Below are positions 28,598 through 38,103 of a stretch of DNA of 64,000 nt, in pieces; positions within the stretch are counted from its first letter, which is position 1, and the number at the start of each line of letters is the position of its first letter. The stretch covers positions 1-64,000 of the forward strand of contig NZ_FQVA01000003.1 in assembly GCF_900129095.1 (NCBI RefSeq), read 5' to 3'. Source of the DNA: Microbulbifer donghaiensis (lineage in GTDB: Bacteria; Pseudomonadota; Gammaproteobacteria; Pseudomonadales; Cellvibrionaceae). The notes under the pieces were generated by a model. That model was not told where the DNA came from. It saw only the letters and a program-made list of their open reading frames with translations, and ran no database searches. Both the position numbers and the translations under genes were made by a program.

Positions 28598-29731
28598 ATG
28601 TCGCAACTGGTAACCCGCTGCCCCCACTGCAGCACGTCTTTCCATGTCAACGAGCAGCAACTGCGTGCCGCCCGCGGAGCCGTGCGCTGCGGCTCCTGCC
28701 TGCAGGTTTTCCGCGCGGACGAAAACATCGTCTTTGCCGAGGGCGATCCCGACGCAAACAGAGACTTGGAGGCACTGCTCGAGGACGACGATTTCCTGAT
28801 CCACGACGATATCGACCTGGAGGACGACGAGCCGGCAGCAGCAACGGCGCCCTCCGCTGCCAACCGTCCGGACACCACAGCGGGCACCGACGACGAGCCG
28901 CTGATCGGCGAGGCCTTCGGCGACAGCCAGTGGCAGGATGTCGCAGCCTCTGAGAGTGAAGAGTTTGATGATCCGGAGGATGACAGCCCCGCTCTGAAGC
29001 CGGATTGGGACGACGACCCCTGGGCCGATGAGATCCCTGAGCCGCGGCAGAAGCGCGAACCCGTCTTCTCCGCCGACTGGGACGATGATGCCCCTGCGGA
29101 CGAATTCAGCGAACAGCTGGAAAACATCCAGGGCCACGCCAGCAAAGCGCCCGCCGGGGAAAAGGAACCCCCGCCCACGTCGCCGGAGCGCGAGCTTCTC
29201 ATCTCCGCCATCGAGCCGGTACCGCTGGAAGTGGCTTGGCGGCCGCAGCGGAACAGGCACCTGCCGGGCTGGCTGTGGACACTGCTGGCACTATTGCTGG
29301 CAGTCGCGTTAGCGGCTCAGGTAGCCTACTTCCGCTTCGACAGCCTGAGCAAACAGCAGCCCTGGCGCGACCTCTACGCCAAGGCCTGCCCGCTGCTGGA
29401 CTGCAAACTGCCACCACTGGAGGACCTGCAGGCCATCCACACCTCCAACCTGATAGTGCGCAGCCACCCGCAGCTGGCCGGTGCGCTGGTGGTGGACGCC
29501 GTACTGTTGAACACCGCCCCTTATGCGCAACCCTTCCCGAGCCTGCTGCTGAGTTTCAGCGACCTGAAGAACCAGCCCGTCGCCAGCCGACTGTTCGCAC
29601 CGCGCGATTATCTGCAGGGTGAGCTGGCGGGGCGCAGGCAGATGCCCAGCGGCAGCCCGGTGCATATCGCCATCGAAATAGTAGATCCGGGCAGCGCGGC
29701 GGTGAATTACGAGCTGCATATAGCGCACTAG
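28598..29731 (+). CDS. Zinc-ribbon, single-span membrane protein (DUF3426)
   Basis: 377 aa. N-terminal MJ0042-type zinc ribbon with Cys8, Cys11, Cys31 and Cys34. A long, very acidic low-complexity region (about 40-205, runs of DDD, DDDF, DDDPW) follows. One transmembrane helix is at about 228-250, and a C-terminal periplasmic DUF3426 domain (about 250-377) completes it. Membrane topology would put the zinc ribbon in the cytoplasm. Function is unknown. It sits between prmA and dusB-fis, as in other gammaproteobacteria. Confidence 0.85.
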   Translation: MSQLVTRCPHCSTSFHVNEQQLRAARGAVRCGSCLQVFRADENIVFAEGDPDANRDLEALLEDDDFLIHDDIDLEDDEPAAATAPSAANRPDTTAGTDDEPLIGEAFGDSQWQDVAASESEEFDDPEDDSPALKPDWDDDPWADEIPEPRQKREPVFSADWDDDAPADEFSEQLENIQGHASKAPAGEKEPPPTSPERELLISAIEPVPLEVAWRPQRNRHLPGWLWTLLALLLAVALAAQVAYFRFDSLSKQQPWRDLYAKACPLLDCKLPPLEDLQAIHTSNLIVRSHPQLAGALVVDAVLLNTAPYAQPFPSLLLSFSDLKNQPVASRLFAPRDYLQGELAGRRQMPSGSPVHIAIEIVDPGSAAVNYELHIAH

Positions 29732-29864
29732 GGCACGCCCGTTTTGTGAAGTGCTGCAACAGTTTGGCGCAGAAAACCGCCGATGTTGCGCAATCTGCAA
29801 ACTAAACGCGCAGCAAGCAACCAATTTGCCCGCTTTTTCGCTTTTCCAATGCCTGAGCAGCCGC

Positions 29865-29870
29865 TATCAT
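29865..29870 (+). promoter_or_regulatory. Candidate -10 element of dusB-fis
   Basis: TATCAT followed by a GC-rich stretch (AGGCGGC) about 100 bp upstream of dusB. A weak TTTTCC lies 17 bp upstream. A GC-rich discriminator would fit the growth-rate control typical of fis promoters. The rest of the 237-bp gap shows nothing recognisable. Confidence 0.3.
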
Positions 29871-29968
29871 AGGCGGCTCTTTGTTTCTGAGCTAAAGGCT
29901 TTTTCCCGAGTGCGGCACGCGCCTCGGCAATCAGCGACGGGCTCTAACGACGCCCGAGCGGAGCTGCT

Positions 29969-30973
29969 GTGTCCATCGCCATTGGCCCCTACATTATCGA
30001 CAAACCGGTAATTCTGGCGCCCATGGCCGGCGTTACCGACCGCCCCTTCCGCCAGCTGTGCCGAGAGCTCGGCGCCGGACTGGTGGTATCGGAGATGGTG
30101 ACCTCGGACACCCGCCTGTGGAACAGCCGCAAGTCGCGCTTGCGCCTGGATCACGGCGGCGAAAGCGGTGCAGGCGGAGCGCCGATTTCGGTGCAGATTG
30201 CCGGCGGTGACCCGGAGATGATGGCAACGGCAGCGCGGGAAAACGTCCGCCGCGGCGCCCAGATCATCGACATCAACATGGGTTGCCCGGCAAAGAAAGT
30301 TTGCAAGAAAGCAGCGGGCTCGGCCCTGCTGCGGGACGAAAAACTGGTCGCGGATATTCTGGAAGCCGTGGTTCAGTCCGTCTCAGTACCAGTGACCCTG
30401 AAAATCCGCACCGGTTGGTGCGCGGATTCTCGCAACGGCGTCACTGTGGCCAGAATGGCCGAAGACATTGGTATCTCCGCATTGGCCGTTCACGGGCGCA
30501 CCCGCGCCTGCGGCTACCACGGCCAGGCCGAATTCGATACCATTGCTGAAATTGTACGCGAGGTGAAAATTCCGGTTTTCGCCAATGGCGACATCGCCAG
30601 TGCAGAGCGGGCCCGGGAGGTACTCGACTACACAGGCGCAGCTGCAGTCATGATTGGCCGTGCAGCACAGGGACGGCCATGGATTTTTCGGGAAATAGCC
30701 CACTATCTCGCCACCGGCGAGCGGCTACCCGAACCCTCACTGGATGAAGTCAGGGAGATTTTGCTCGCCCATTTGGGTGAATTGCACCGTTTCTACGGTG
30801 AAGTAATGGGGGTCCGTATCGCCCGCAAGCATGTGGGGTGGTACCTGAAGACACTCGCGGGGAGCGAGTCCTTTCGCAAGACCTTTTTCCAATTGGATAG
30901 CGCAGAAGCACAACATGCCAGCGTTCACCAGTGGTTTGAACGCCGAATAACGAGAGGGGCACAAGCGGCATGA
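29969..30973 (+). CDS. dusB: tRNA-dihydrouridine synthase B
   Basis: FMN enzyme reducing uridines in the tRNA D-loop. 334 aa, beginning at a GTG with GCGGAG five bases upstream. TIM-barrel motifs are [13 protein letters not shown], the [12 protein letters not shown] segment with the catalytic Cys, [15 protein letters not shown] and VFANGDI. Its TGA overlaps the fis ATG (ATGA), the classic dusB-fis operon in which dusB is the first cistron. Confidence 0.97.
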   Translation: MSIAIGPYIIDKPVILAPMAGVTDRPFRQLCRELGAGLVVSEMVTSDTRLWNSRKSRLRLDHGGESGAGGAPISVQIAGGDPEMMATAARENVRRGAQIIDINMGCPAKKVCKKAAGSALLRDEKLVADILEAVVQSVSVPVTLKIRTGWCADSRNGVTVARMAEDIGISALAVHGRTRACGYHGQAEFDTIAEIVREVKIPVFANGDIASAERAREVLDYTGAAAVMIGRAAQGRPWIFREIAHYLATGERLPEPSLDEVREILLAHLGELHRFYGEVMGVRIARKHVGWYLKTLAGSESFRKTFFQLDSAEAQHASVHQWFERRITRGAQAA

Positions 30974-31278
30974 ATAACGAAGCACTGATTCCGGATACCG
31001 GCAGCGAAGAAGTATCCACCGGGGGACAGACTCAACTGGCGCAGCCGCAGCAGCAATCTCTGCGCGACGCCGTCGAACACGCGATGGAAAACTACTTCCG
31101 CCACCTGGACGGCCAGATGGTCACCGATGTCTACGACATGGTGCTGTCAGAAATTGAAGCGCCGATGCTGGAAGTGGTTATGAAGTACACCCGCCACAAC
31201 CAGACCCGCGCAGCCCAGCTGCTCGGCCTGAACCGCGGCACCCTGCGCAAGAAACTGAAGCGCTACGGGCTGCTGTAA
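30970..31278 (+). CDS. fis: DNA-binding protein Fis
   Basis: Nucleoid protein and activator of rRNA/tRNA promoters. 102 aa; the C-terminal half is near-identical in pattern to E. coli Fis: [37 protein letters not shown] (HTH) and KRYGLL. The N-terminus is longer and variable. Overlaps dusB by 4 bp. A strong hairpin follows 33 bp after the stop. Fis would also act on the rrn promoters at the left edge. Confidence 0.97.
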   Translation: MNNEALIPDTGSEEVSTGGQTQLAQPQQQSLRDAVEHAMENYFRHLDGQMVTDVYDMVLSEIEAPMLEVVMKYTRHNQTRAAQLLGLNRGTLRKKLKRYGLL

Positions 31279-31310
31279 GCACCGCGCTGCATCGGCGGCA
31301 TAGACATCTC

Positions 31311-31340
31311 GAGGGGGGATGAGGTTACTCATCCCCCCTC
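31311..31340 (+). terminator. Terminator hairpin after fis
   Basis: Perfect 13-bp stem (31311-31323 with 31328-31340), GAGGGGGGATGAG pairing with CTCATCCCCCCTC, tetraloop GTTA. The following bases, GCTGTTTG, are only mildly T-rich. A second 7-bp hairpin (31351-31357 with 31364-31370) follows directly. Confidence 0.75.
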
Positions 31341-31511
31341 GCTGTTTGCCGGCGGTACATTTTTACCGCCCCGAATCGAAGCCGACGCCACGACGACGCC
31401 GCTCACAGCTCACCGACTTCGATTCCAGGCCGCCGGCCCAGCCAGCGGCCGCGATCCCTGCCAGGCCGGGGCTCGACTACCCTTTTCAGAAACTCAGATG
31501 GACCAAGTGCT

Positions 31512-33104
31512 ATGACTGACAAGGTTGCGATTCGCCGCGCGCTGATCAGCGTTTCGGACAAAAGCGGAATCGTAGAATTCGCCCAACAGCTCGCCGCCAT
31601 GGGTGTGGAAATTCTCTCCACCGGCGGTACCCACCGCCAGCTGAAGGAAGCCGGCATTCCGGTAGTGGAAGTCTCCGACTACACCGGCTTCCCGGAGATG
31701 ATGGACGGGCGCGTGAAAACCCTGCACCCGAAAGTCCACGGCGGCATCCTCGGTCGTCGCGGTACCGACGACAGCATCATGTCAGAGCACGGCATCACCC
31801 CGATCGATATGGTGGTGGTCAACCTCTACCCCTTCGCCCAGACCGTCGCCAGGGCGGATTGCACCCTGGCAGACGCGATCGAGAACATCGATATCGGCGG
31901 CCCGACCATGGTGCGCGCTGCGGCCAAGAACCATAAGGATGTCGCCATCGTCGTAAACGCCTGCGACTACGACGGCATCATCGCCGAAATGAAAGCCAGT
32001 GACGGCGCCCTGAGCCAGGCCAGCCGCTTCGATCTGGCGGTGAAGGCCTTCGAACACACCGCCGGCTACGACGGCGCCATCGCCAACTACCTTGGTTCAA
32101 TCGCCACAGGCGCCGGCGCGATCAAGGATGGCGAGAAGCAGCAATTTCCGCGCACCTTCAACAGCCAGTTCATCAAGAAGCTGGACCTGCGCTACGGCGA
32201 GAACCCGCATCAGAAGAGTGCCTTCTACGTGGAAGCCAATCCGGCCGAGGCCAGCATTGCCACCGCCGAGCAGCTGCAGGGCAAGGAGCTGTCTTACAAC
32301 AACATCGCCGATACCGACGCGGCGCTGGAATGCGTGAAAGCCTTCGACGAACCCGCCTGCGTCATCGTCAAGCACGCCAATCCCTGCGGTGTGGCCATCG
32401 CCGCCGATATCGGCACGGCCTACGACCTGGCCTTTGCCACCGATACCGAATCCGCGTTCGGCGGCATCATCGCCTTCAACCGCGAGCTGGACGGCGCCAC
32501 GGCAAAAGCCATCGTCGAGCGCCAGTTCGTCGAAGTGATCATCGCGCCATCCGTGTCCGCGGAAGCCAAAGCGGCCGTGGCCGAGAAGAAAAACGTGCGC
32601 CTGCTGGTCTGCGGTCAGTGGAGCGCGGAGCGCGTGCCGGCACTGGACTACAAGCGCGTCAACGGCGGTCTGCTGGTGCAGGACCGCGACGACGGCGTCA
32701 TCACCGCCGCCGATCTGAAGGTGGTGACCAAGCGCCAGCCGACCGAGGCGGAAATCCGCGATCTGCTGTTCACCTGGAAGGTGGCCAAGTTCGTCAAATC
32801 CAACGCCATCGTCTACGGTAACGACGGCCGTACCATCGGTGTCGGCGCCGGCCAGATGAGCCGCGTCAACTCTGCGCGTATCGCGGCGATCAAAGCCGAG
32901 CACGCTGGCCTGGAAGTCAAAGGTTCGGTCATGGCTTCCGACGCCTTCTTCCCGTTCCGCGACGGCATCGACAATGCCGCCAAAGTGGGCATCCGCGCGG
33001 TTATCCAGCCCGGCGGTTCCATGCGCGACGAGGAAGTCATCGCCGCGGCGGATGAGCACGATATGGCGATGGTCTTCACCGGCATGCGCCACTTCAGACA
33101 CTAA
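31512..33104 (+). CDS. purH: Bifunctional AICAR transformylase/IMP cyclohydrolase
   Basis: Last two steps of IMP synthesis. 530 aa: N-terminal MGS-like cyclohydrolase domain (about 1-150) with STGGTHRQL and [21 protein letters not shown]-terminal transformylase with [12 protein letters not shown], the [10 protein letters not shown] active-site block and [14 protein letters not shown]. Start ATG at 31512. A good terminator separates it from purD, so each may have its own promoter. Confidence 0.98.
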   Translation: MTDKVAIRRALISVSDKSGIVEFAQQLAAMGVEILSTGGTHRQLKEAGIPVVEVSDYTGFPEMMDGRVKTLHPKVHGGILGRRGTDDSIMSEHGITPIDMVVVNLYPFAQTVARADCTLADAIENIDIGGPTMVRAAAKNHKDVAIVVNACDYDGIIAEMKASDGALSQASRFDLAVKAFEHTAGYDGAIANYLGSIATGAGAIKDGEKQQFPRTFNSQFIKKLDLRYGENPHQKSAFYVEANPAEASIATAEQLQGKELSYNNIADTDAALECVKAFDEPACVIVKHANPCGVAIAADIGTAYDLAFATDTESAFGGIIAFNRELDGATAKAIVERQFVEVIIAPSVSAEAKAAVAEKKNVRLLVCGQWSAERVPALDYKRVNGGLLVQDRDDGVITAADLKVVTKRQPTEAEIRDLLFTWKVAKFVKSNAIVYGNDGRTIGVGAGQMSRVNSARIAAIKAEHAGLEVKGSVMASDAFFPFRDGIDNAAKVGIRAVIQPGGSMRDEEVIAAADEHDMAMVFTGMRHFRH

Positions 33105-33122
33105 AATCCGACTTTCAGTCAC

Positions 33123-33150
33123 AAGCCGGCGCACATTGGGCCGGCTTTTT
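33123..33150 (+). terminator. Intrinsic terminator after purH
   Basis: AAGCCGGC (33123-33130) pairs with GCCGGCTT (33140-33147) across a 9-nt loop and runs into a T-tract (33146-33150), 18 bp after the purH stop. Confidence 0.8.
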
Positions 33151-33235
33151 CTTGCCCGTCACAATTCCGGGCTAAAATACCGCATCTAAATCCGTACCCA
33201 ATGGACTACACCGGCCGACTCAGGGGGAATTAACA

Positions 33236-34531
33236 ATGAATGTATTGATCATCGGCGCAGGCGGCCGCGAGCACGCCCTGGCATGGAAAGCGGCACAGAA
33301 CCCCGCCGTCGATACCGTATTTGTCGCGCCCGGCAACGCCGGCACCGCGCGCGAACCCAAGCTGCAGAATATCGCGATCGGCGCCGACAATTTTTCCGCA
33401 CTGGCGGAATTCGCCGAGGAGAATGGCGTCGAGCTGACCATCGTCGGCCCCGAGGCACCGCTGGTGGACGGCATCGTCGACTTCTTTAACGCCCGCGGCC
33501 TGCCCATCTTTGGCCCCAGCAAGGGCGCTTCGCAGCTGGAGGGCTCCAAGGCCTTTACCAAGGATTTCCTCGAGCGCCACAGTATTCCCACCGCCGCCTA
33601 CCGCAATTTCACCGAGATTGAGCCCGCCATCGAATATATCCGCGAGCGTGGCGCGCCGATCGTCGTCAAGGCCGACGGCCTGGCGGCCGGCAAGGGCGTT
33701 ATCGTTGCCGAGACCGAGCAACAGGCGGAACTGGCGGTGCGCGACATGCTGTCCGGCAATGCGTTCGGCGACGCCGGCTGCCGCGTGGTGATCGAGGAGT
33801 TCCTGACGGGTGAGGAAGCCAGTTTTATCGTCATGGTGGACGGCGAACATATTCTGCCGATGGCCACCAGCCAGGACCACAAGCGCGTCGGCGACGGCGA
33901 CACTGGCCCCAATACCGGCGGCATGGGCGCCTACTCCCCGGCCCCGGTGGTCACCGACAGCGTCTACCAGCGCATCATGGCCGAAGTGATCAAACCCACC
34001 GTCGAGGGACTGGCTGCCGAAGGGCTGCCCTACACCGGTTTCCTCTACGCCGGCCTGATGATCGACGCCGACGGCGCCCCCAGAGTGATCGAGTACAACT
34101 GCCGCTTCGGCGATCCGGAAACCCAGCCGATCATGATGCGACTGAAGTCCGACCTGGTGGAGTTGTGCCAGGCGGCGCTGGACAAGCGCCTGGACGAGGT
34201 GACAGCGGAGTGGGATTCGCGCCCTTCACTGGGCGTGGTACTCGCCGCCCACGGTTACCCGGGCAGCTACCGCAAGGGCGACGCCATCAGCGGCCTGGAG
34301 CGCGCCGACAGCGACAACGCCAAGGTATTCCACGCGGGCACGGCACTGGACGGTGAGCGAGTGGTCACCAACGGCGGCCGCGTTCTCTGCGCCACCGCCT
34401 TGGGCGACACCGTCGCCGAGGCCCAGGCCAACGCCTACACCGCAGCCCGCGCCATCTACTGGGACGGCGTTTTCTACCGCAAGGATATCGGTTACCGTGC
34501 AGTAGAGCGGGAAGAAGCCGCCACCAGCTGA
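33236..34531 (+). CDS. purD: Phosphoribosylamine-glycine ligase (GAR synthetase)
   Basis: ATP-grasp enzyme of purine synthesis. 431 aa beginning MNVLIIGAGGREHALAWK after an AGGGGGA Shine-Dalgarno. VGPEAPLVDGIVDFF, PIVVKADGLAAGKGVI, TSQDHKRVGDGDTGPNTGGMGAY and YNCRFGDPETQ are all present. It follows purH, as in many gammaproteobacteria. Confidence 0.98.
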   Translation: MNVLIIGAGGREHALAWKAAQNPAVDTVFVAPGNAGTAREPKLQNIAIGADNFSALAEFAEENGVELTIVGPEAPLVDGIVDFFNARGLPIFGPSKGASQLEGSKAFTKDFLERHSIPTAAYRNFTEIEPAIEYIRERGAPIVVKADGLAAGKGVIVAETEQQAELAVRDMLSGNAFGDAGCRVVIEEFLTGEEASFIVMVDGEHILPMATSQDHKRVGDGDTGPNTGGMGAYSPAPVVTDSVYQRIMAEVIKPTVEGLAAEGLPYTGFLYAGLMIDADGAPRVIEYNCRFGDPETQPIMMRLKSDLVELCQAALDKRLDEVTAEWDSRPSLGVVLAAHGYPGSYRKGDAISGLERADSDNAKVFHAGTALDGERVVTNGGRVLCATALGDTVAEAQANAYTAARAIYWDGVFYRKDIGYRAVEREEAATS

Positions 34532-34541
34532 GACCGGCACG

Positions 34542-34571
34542 GCGGGAGCGCGCGCAGATGGCGGCTCCCGC
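34542..34571 (+). terminator. Hairpin after purD
   Basis: GCGGGAGC (34542-34549) pairs perfectly with GCTCCCGC (34564-34571) across a 14-nt loop. There is no T-run, so it is weak as an intrinsic terminator. Confidence 0.35.
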
Positions 34572-34601
34572 ACAAATTTCGAGTGAGCGGATTCAATTAA
34601 G

Positions 34602-35246
34602 ATGAGTGAACGCAAACTGACCGGGCTGGATCACCTGCTGCTGCAGGCGGATCGCGCCCTGCGCACCCTGAGCCCCGGTGCCCCCTGCCACGGCCGCCCG
34701 TCCCCGGCCAAAGCCGAACCGGAGGCCGACATGTCCGACGCCGAGCGCAAACACGCCGCCGGGCTGATGCGCGTCAATCACAGCGGCGAAGTCTGCGCCC
34801 AGGCCCTCTATCAGGGGCAGGCGCTGACCGCGAAATTACCGGAGGTGCGCGGCGAGATGGAGCGCGCCGCGGACGAGGAGATCGACCACCTGGCCTGGTG
34901 CGAGCTGCGACTGCGCGAGCTGGACAGCCGCCCTAGCCTGCTGAACCCCCTCTGGTACGGACTCTCCTTCGGTCTCGGCGCCGCTGCCGGCAAGATCAGC
35001 GACCGCATCAGCCTGGGATTCGTCGCGGCGACCGAGGAGCAGGTGTGCAAGCACCTGGAGAGCCACCTGCACCGTTTGCCGGCGCAGGACCAAAAGAGCC
35101 GCGCTGTCGTCGAGCAGATGCGAATCGATGAGGAAGAGCACGGCCACGCGGCGCTGGCCGCCGGCGGCGCCCGTTTTCCAGCGCCAATGAAGGGACTGAT
35201 GTCGCTGGTGTCCAAAGTCATGACTTCGGCCAGCTATCGGGTCTGA
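34602..35246 (+). CDS. coq7: 2-octaprenyl-3-methyl-6-methoxy-1,4-benzoquinol hydroxylase (Coq7)
   Basis: Diiron enzyme of ubiquinone synthesis. 214 aa; ferritin-like four-helix bundle with iron ligands in [23 protein letters not shown] (ExxH), and EEEHGHAAL. The 40-residue N-terminus is variable. It is followed after 34 bp by a shortened structured repeat, then the convergent osmC gene. Confidence 0.95.
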   Translation: MSERKLTGLDHLLLQADRALRTLSPGAPCHGRPSPAKAEPEADMSDAERKHAAGLMRVNHSGEVCAQALYQGQALTAKLPEVRGEMERAADEEIDHLAWCELRLRELDSRPSLLNPLWYGLSFGLGAAAGKISDRISLGFVAATEEQVCKHLESHLHRLPAQDQKSRAVVEQMRIDEEEHGHAALAAGGARFPAPMKGLMSLVSKVMTSASYRV

Positions 35247-35280
35247 GTGGACCTCAGGACGCGGAAAGAGTATCGAACCT

Positions 35281-35379
35281 CAATGCGAAGGCCCTGATGC
35301 CGGGGGCCGTCCGTACAACGATTGCCGATCAGGCTGTTGAGCGGACGGCCACCGGCAGCAGGGCCGCCCGGACTACTTG
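35281..35379 (+). repeat. Structured intergenic repeat, copy D (shortened)
   Basis: Starts CAATGCGAAG at 35281. Outer arms 35290-35313 and 35342-35365 pair at 22 of 24 positions. The inner hairpin and AGGGAY motif of the full copies are missing; only a 28-nt loop remains. The right border GCCGCCC...ACTTG resembles that of copy B. It lies between convergent coq7 and osmC and may act as a two-way terminator. Confidence 0.75.
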
Positions 35380-35397
35380 CCAGCACAGGCCTCGCCG

Positions 35398-35805
35398 TTA
35401 CAGCTCCTCAACGCGATAGCTGTGGACAATCTCGACGCCGGCGTTACGCAGCATGATGGACGCGGAGCAGTACTTGTCCGCTGACAGCTCCACCGCCCGC
35501 GCCACCTGCGCCTCTTTCAGGCCACGGCCGCGCACCACGAATTCCATCTCGATGCGGGTAAAGGGCGCAGGCGTTGCGTCCGGGCGCTCGCCGTTCAGCT
35601 CGCAGTGGCAGGAAATAATGTCCTGGCGCGCCTTCTGCAGGATGCTGACCACATCGTAGGAAGCACAGCCACCAACACCCAGCAAGATCATCTCCATCGG
35701 ACGGATGCCGTTATTCTTGCGACCACCTTCCATCACCACCGAATTGCCGCTGCCGGCCTCACCGACAAAAGTCAGCTCGTCCACCCAGGTAACTCTGCCC
35801 TGCAT
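35398..35805 (-). CDS. OsmC/YhfA-family peroxiredoxin-like protein
   Basis: 135 aa from the ATG at 35803-35805, chosen because AAGGAG lies 7 nt upstream and MQGRVTWVD is the family start. It has the OsmC-fold cysteine pair: one in LLGVGGCASYDVV and one in SADKYCSASIML. Members reduce organic hydroperoxides; the YhfA branch is poorly characterised. It is divergent from crp, an arrangement also found in Pseudomonas (vfr neighbour). Confidence 0.9.
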   Translation of the reverse strand: MQGRVTWVDELTFVGEAGSGNSVVMEGGRKNNGIRPMEMILLGVGGCASYDVVSILQKARQDIISCHCELNGERPDATPAPFTRIEMEFVVRGRGLKEAQVARAVELSADKYCSASIMLRNAGVEIVHSYRVEEL

Positions 35806-35934
35806 TGCCACACTCCTTCTGAAATAGAGGGCGCGAAGCTTAGCACATCGCGGTGCTGTAACCTGAGTGAGACCGTTTTCCGGTATAGTGGTCACTGACG
35901 CCAAAAGAGAATGAGCGGTCACAGCGATTGGCTG

Positions 35935-35963
35935 TTGTCACTGAACTCTACAGCCGCTATAAG
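35935..35963 (+). promoter_or_regulatory. Sigma70 promoter of crp
   Basis: TTGTCA (35935-35940), 17-bp spacer, TATAAG (35958-35963), about 160 bp upstream of the crp GTG start. It leaves a long untranslated leader with no ORF and no clear CRP site. Confidence 0.55.
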
Positions 35964-36121
35964 GTCTCTTCTTGGCAACGTAAAAGTGTCGCAGGTCACA
36001 CTGCGAGAGTTTCCCGAACGCTGCCACTGTTGGGGACAGTGATTTCGCGCAATAATTCGCGCGTGCTGTGGCGCATTCTGGTCGGGATCAGGCACAAAAC
36101 TAAAAAATAAGGAGTAGATCC

Positions 36122-36757
36122 GTGACGGTTGCTACCGAAGAATCCATGACTATCGGCAATATCGAAGATTTTCTGGCGCACTGCCACCGGCGCCGCTACC
36201 CGGCGAAGAGCACTATTATCTACGCCGGTGATCGCTGCGAATCTCTCTATTTCATTATGCGCGGTTCAGTCACCGTCCTGATCGAGGACGATGAGGGGCG
36301 CGAGATGATCGTGGCCTACCTGAACGATGGCGACTTCTTCGGCGAGATGGGCCTGTTCGATCAGGACACCCGCAGCGCCTGGGTGCGCACCAAGACCGAG
36401 TGCGAGGTTGCGGAAATTTCCTACAGCAAGTTCCAGGAACTGAGCCGCCAACACCCTGAGTTCCTGTTTGCCCTGGCCACGCAGATGGCTGGCCGCCTGC
36501 GCAACACCACCCGCAAGGTTGGCGACCTGGCCTTCCTCGACGTAACCGGCCGCGTGGCCCGCACCCTGCTGGACCTGTGTAACGAGCCTGATGCAATGAC
36601 GCACCCGGAAGGCATGCAGATCAAGATCACCCGCCAGGAAATCGGCCGCATCGTTGGCTGTTCACGGGAGATGGTCGGCCGGGTACTGAAGACCCTGGAA
36701 GAACAGGGCCTGGTATCGGTGAAGGGCAAGACCATGGTGGTCTACGGCACCCGCTGA
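36122..36757 (+). CDS. crp: cAMP-activated global regulator CRP (Vfr-like)
   Basis: 211 aa. Start is GTG with AAGGAG 7 nt upstream. Cyclic-nucleotide domain with the phosphate-binding cassette FGEMGLF...RSAWVR, a long dimer helix, and C-terminal winged [24 protein letters not shown]. Similarity to E. coli CRP and Pseudomonas Vfr is high through the cassette and recognition helix. It is convergent with trpC, an arrangement known around vfr. An intrinsic terminator follows. Confidence 0.95.
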   Translation: MTVATEESMTIGNIEDFLAHCHRRRYPAKSTIIYAGDRCESLYFIMRGSVTVLIEDDEGREMIVAYLNDGDFFGEMGLFDQDTRSAWVRTKTECEVAEISYSKFQELSRQHPEFLFALATQMAGRLRNTTRKVGDLAFLDVTGRVARTLLDLCNEPDAMTHPEGMQIKITRQEIGRIVGCSREMVGRVLKTLEEQGLVSVKGKTMVVYGTR

Positions 36758-36779
36758 GTCTAGCCACAACGTTTTACGG

Positions 36780-36809
36780 AAGGGCGAACCTTTGGGTTCG
36801 CCCTTTTTT
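36780..36809 (+). terminator. Intrinsic terminator of crp
   Basis: AAGGGCGAACC (36780-36790) pairs perfectly with GGTTCGCCCTT (36795-36805), loop TTTG, T-tract to 36809. Confidence 0.92.
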
Positions 36810-36840
36810 GTTGGGCCCATTTTAGTTGAGAACTTCGTAA

Positions 36841-36973
36841 CAAGTATGGGGCGGTCCTGCTACCGTTGGCCTGTTGCGGGACACACCGTGAATACGTCCC
36901 TGTAGGCTTGTCGGCCGGGTCCCTCCGGCCGACAGTCCCGCAGCAGGCCAACGGTAGCAGGGCCTTCGCATTG
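36841..36973 (-). repeat. Structured intergenic repeat, copy B (reverse orientation)
   Basis: Border CAATGCGAAG on the minus strand at 36964-36973. Outer arms are 36935-36964 and 36854-36882. The perfect 10-bp inner hairpin (36909-36918 with 36925-36934) has loop AGGGAC on the minus strand. A second AGGGAC motif (in TACAGGGACG, 36893-36902 region) has its GGGA 23 nt away from the loop GGGA, the same spacing as copy A. With copy C it fills the 509-bp crp-trpC gap, which contains no gene. Confidence 0.85.
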
Positions 36974-37027
36974 TATTTCAGTGACAAAAACTGGCGTCAC
37001 TCCGAGCTAGGTAAGCATCACAACACT

Positions 37028-37183
37028 CAATGCGAAGCCGGAGTGCTGGGGAAGTATTTTTGAAACTGTCGGCAACAGGGATGTTGCCGACAGAGCGTAG
37101 AGCCGGCCCCGCGAGCGCAGCGAGTGCATTGGGTCCAGGGATGTATTCACAGCGGTTTCAAAAATACTTCGCCAGCGCTTCGG
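37028..37183 (+). repeat. Structured intergenic repeat, copy C (forward)
   Basis: Border CAATGCGAAG at 37028-37037. Outer arms (37038-37066, 37155-37183) pair at 26 of 29 positions but with a sequence unrelated to copies A and B. Inner hairpin 37067-37076 with 37083-37092 is perfect, loop AGGGAT. A second CCAGGGATGT is at 37136-37145, with about 37 nt of extra sequence before it. It is 54 bp from copy B in opposite orientation. Confidence 0.85.
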
Positions 37184-37230
37184 CGCCGAGGTCTAGTTCG
37201 GAGCCACAAGTGCGGGCCTTCGTCACACAT

Positions 37231-37257
37231 TGGATCCCGGATCAAGTCCGGGATGAC
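37231..37257. repeat. Short palindromic repeat after trpC
   Basis: ATCCCGGA-TCAAG-TCCGGGAT (37234-37254) within TGGATCCCGG...GGATGACG. Palindromes of this wording are widespread in proteobacterial intergenic DNA. It lies 10 bp beyond the trpC stop and may help end the trp transcript, although no T-run follows. Confidence 0.6.
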
Positions 37258-37266
37258 GCTATCGCG

Positions 37267-38103
37267 TCAGTTGAACATTTCCAACAGCCTCCGCCCCGGC
37301 TCCGCTTCGCGCATAAACGCCTCTCCAACCAGAAAGGTGTTCACATTGTGGCCACGCATGGCGGCGACGTCGTCGGTGGTATGGATGCCGCTCTCGGTGA
37401 CCACTATGCGGTCATCGGGAATCAAATCCAGCAGTTTGAAAGTGGTTTCCAGCTGCACCTCGAATGTGTGCAGGTTGCGGTTGTTGATGCCGATCAGCCG
37501 GTTCGGCAGTGCCAGCGCCCGCTCCAGCTCCCGCTGATCGTGCACTTCCACCAGCACATCCAGCCCCAGCTCCTGCGCCAGGCCATTGAGATCGCTCATC
37601 TGCCCGTCTTCAAGGCAGGCGGCAATCAGCAGGATACAGTCGGCGCCGATCGCACGGGCCTCGCACACCTGGTAGGGATCTACGGTAAAGTCCTTGCGCA
37701 GCACCGGCAGGCGCACCGCTGCGCGCGCCTGTTGCAGATAGGCATCGGCGCCCTGGAAAAAGTCCACGTCGGTAAGTACCGACAGACACGCGGCTCCGCC
37801 CTTTTCATAGCTGGTGGCAATCTCGGCGGGAATAAAATCCTCGCGTATCACGCCCTTGCTCGGCGAGGCCTTCTTGATCTCGGCTATGACGGCGGCCCCG
37901 CCGGCGGCGAGTTTCTTCTCGATAGCGGCGACAAAACCGCGCGCCGGCAGCTGATCCAGCGCCCGCGCGCGCATATCTTCCAGCGAACACCGCTGCTTGC
38001 GCTCGGCGATTTCCTGCCACTTGCGCTCGACAATGGTTTTCAGAATCGTCGGAGTGGTCACGGTTGACTCTTTTGCGCTCATGCCTGTTTCTTTCGCGCT
38101 CAT
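37267..38103 (-). CDS. trpC: Indole-3-glycerol phosphate synthase
   Basis: Fourth step of tryptophan synthesis. 278 aa TIM barrel: [58 protein letters not shown] and VTESGIHT. Not fused to TrpF. The ATG at 38101-38103 overlaps the trpD TGA (ATGA); a second in-frame ATG is seven codons later. Last gene of the trp operon. Confidence 0.97.
   Translation of the reverse strand: MSAKETGMSAKESTVTTPTILKTIVERKWQEIAERKQRCSLEDMRARALDQLPARGFVAAIEKKLAAGGAAVIAEIKKASPSKGVIREDFIPAEIATSYEKGGAACLSVLTDVDFFQGADAYLQQARAAVRLPVLRKDFTVDPYQVCEARAIGADCILLIAACLEDGQMSDLNGLAQELGLDVLVEVHDQRELERALALPNRLIGINNRNLHTFEVQLETTFKLLDLIPDDRIVVTESGIHTTDDVAAMRGHNVNTFLVGEAFMREAEPGRRLLEMFN

Noticed and set aside
35985-36010. CRP-like palindrome upstream of crp (AGTGT...TCACACT)
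   Set aside because: Half-sites are 4 bp apart instead of 6 and only 5 of 7 positions match; not called as a CRP site.
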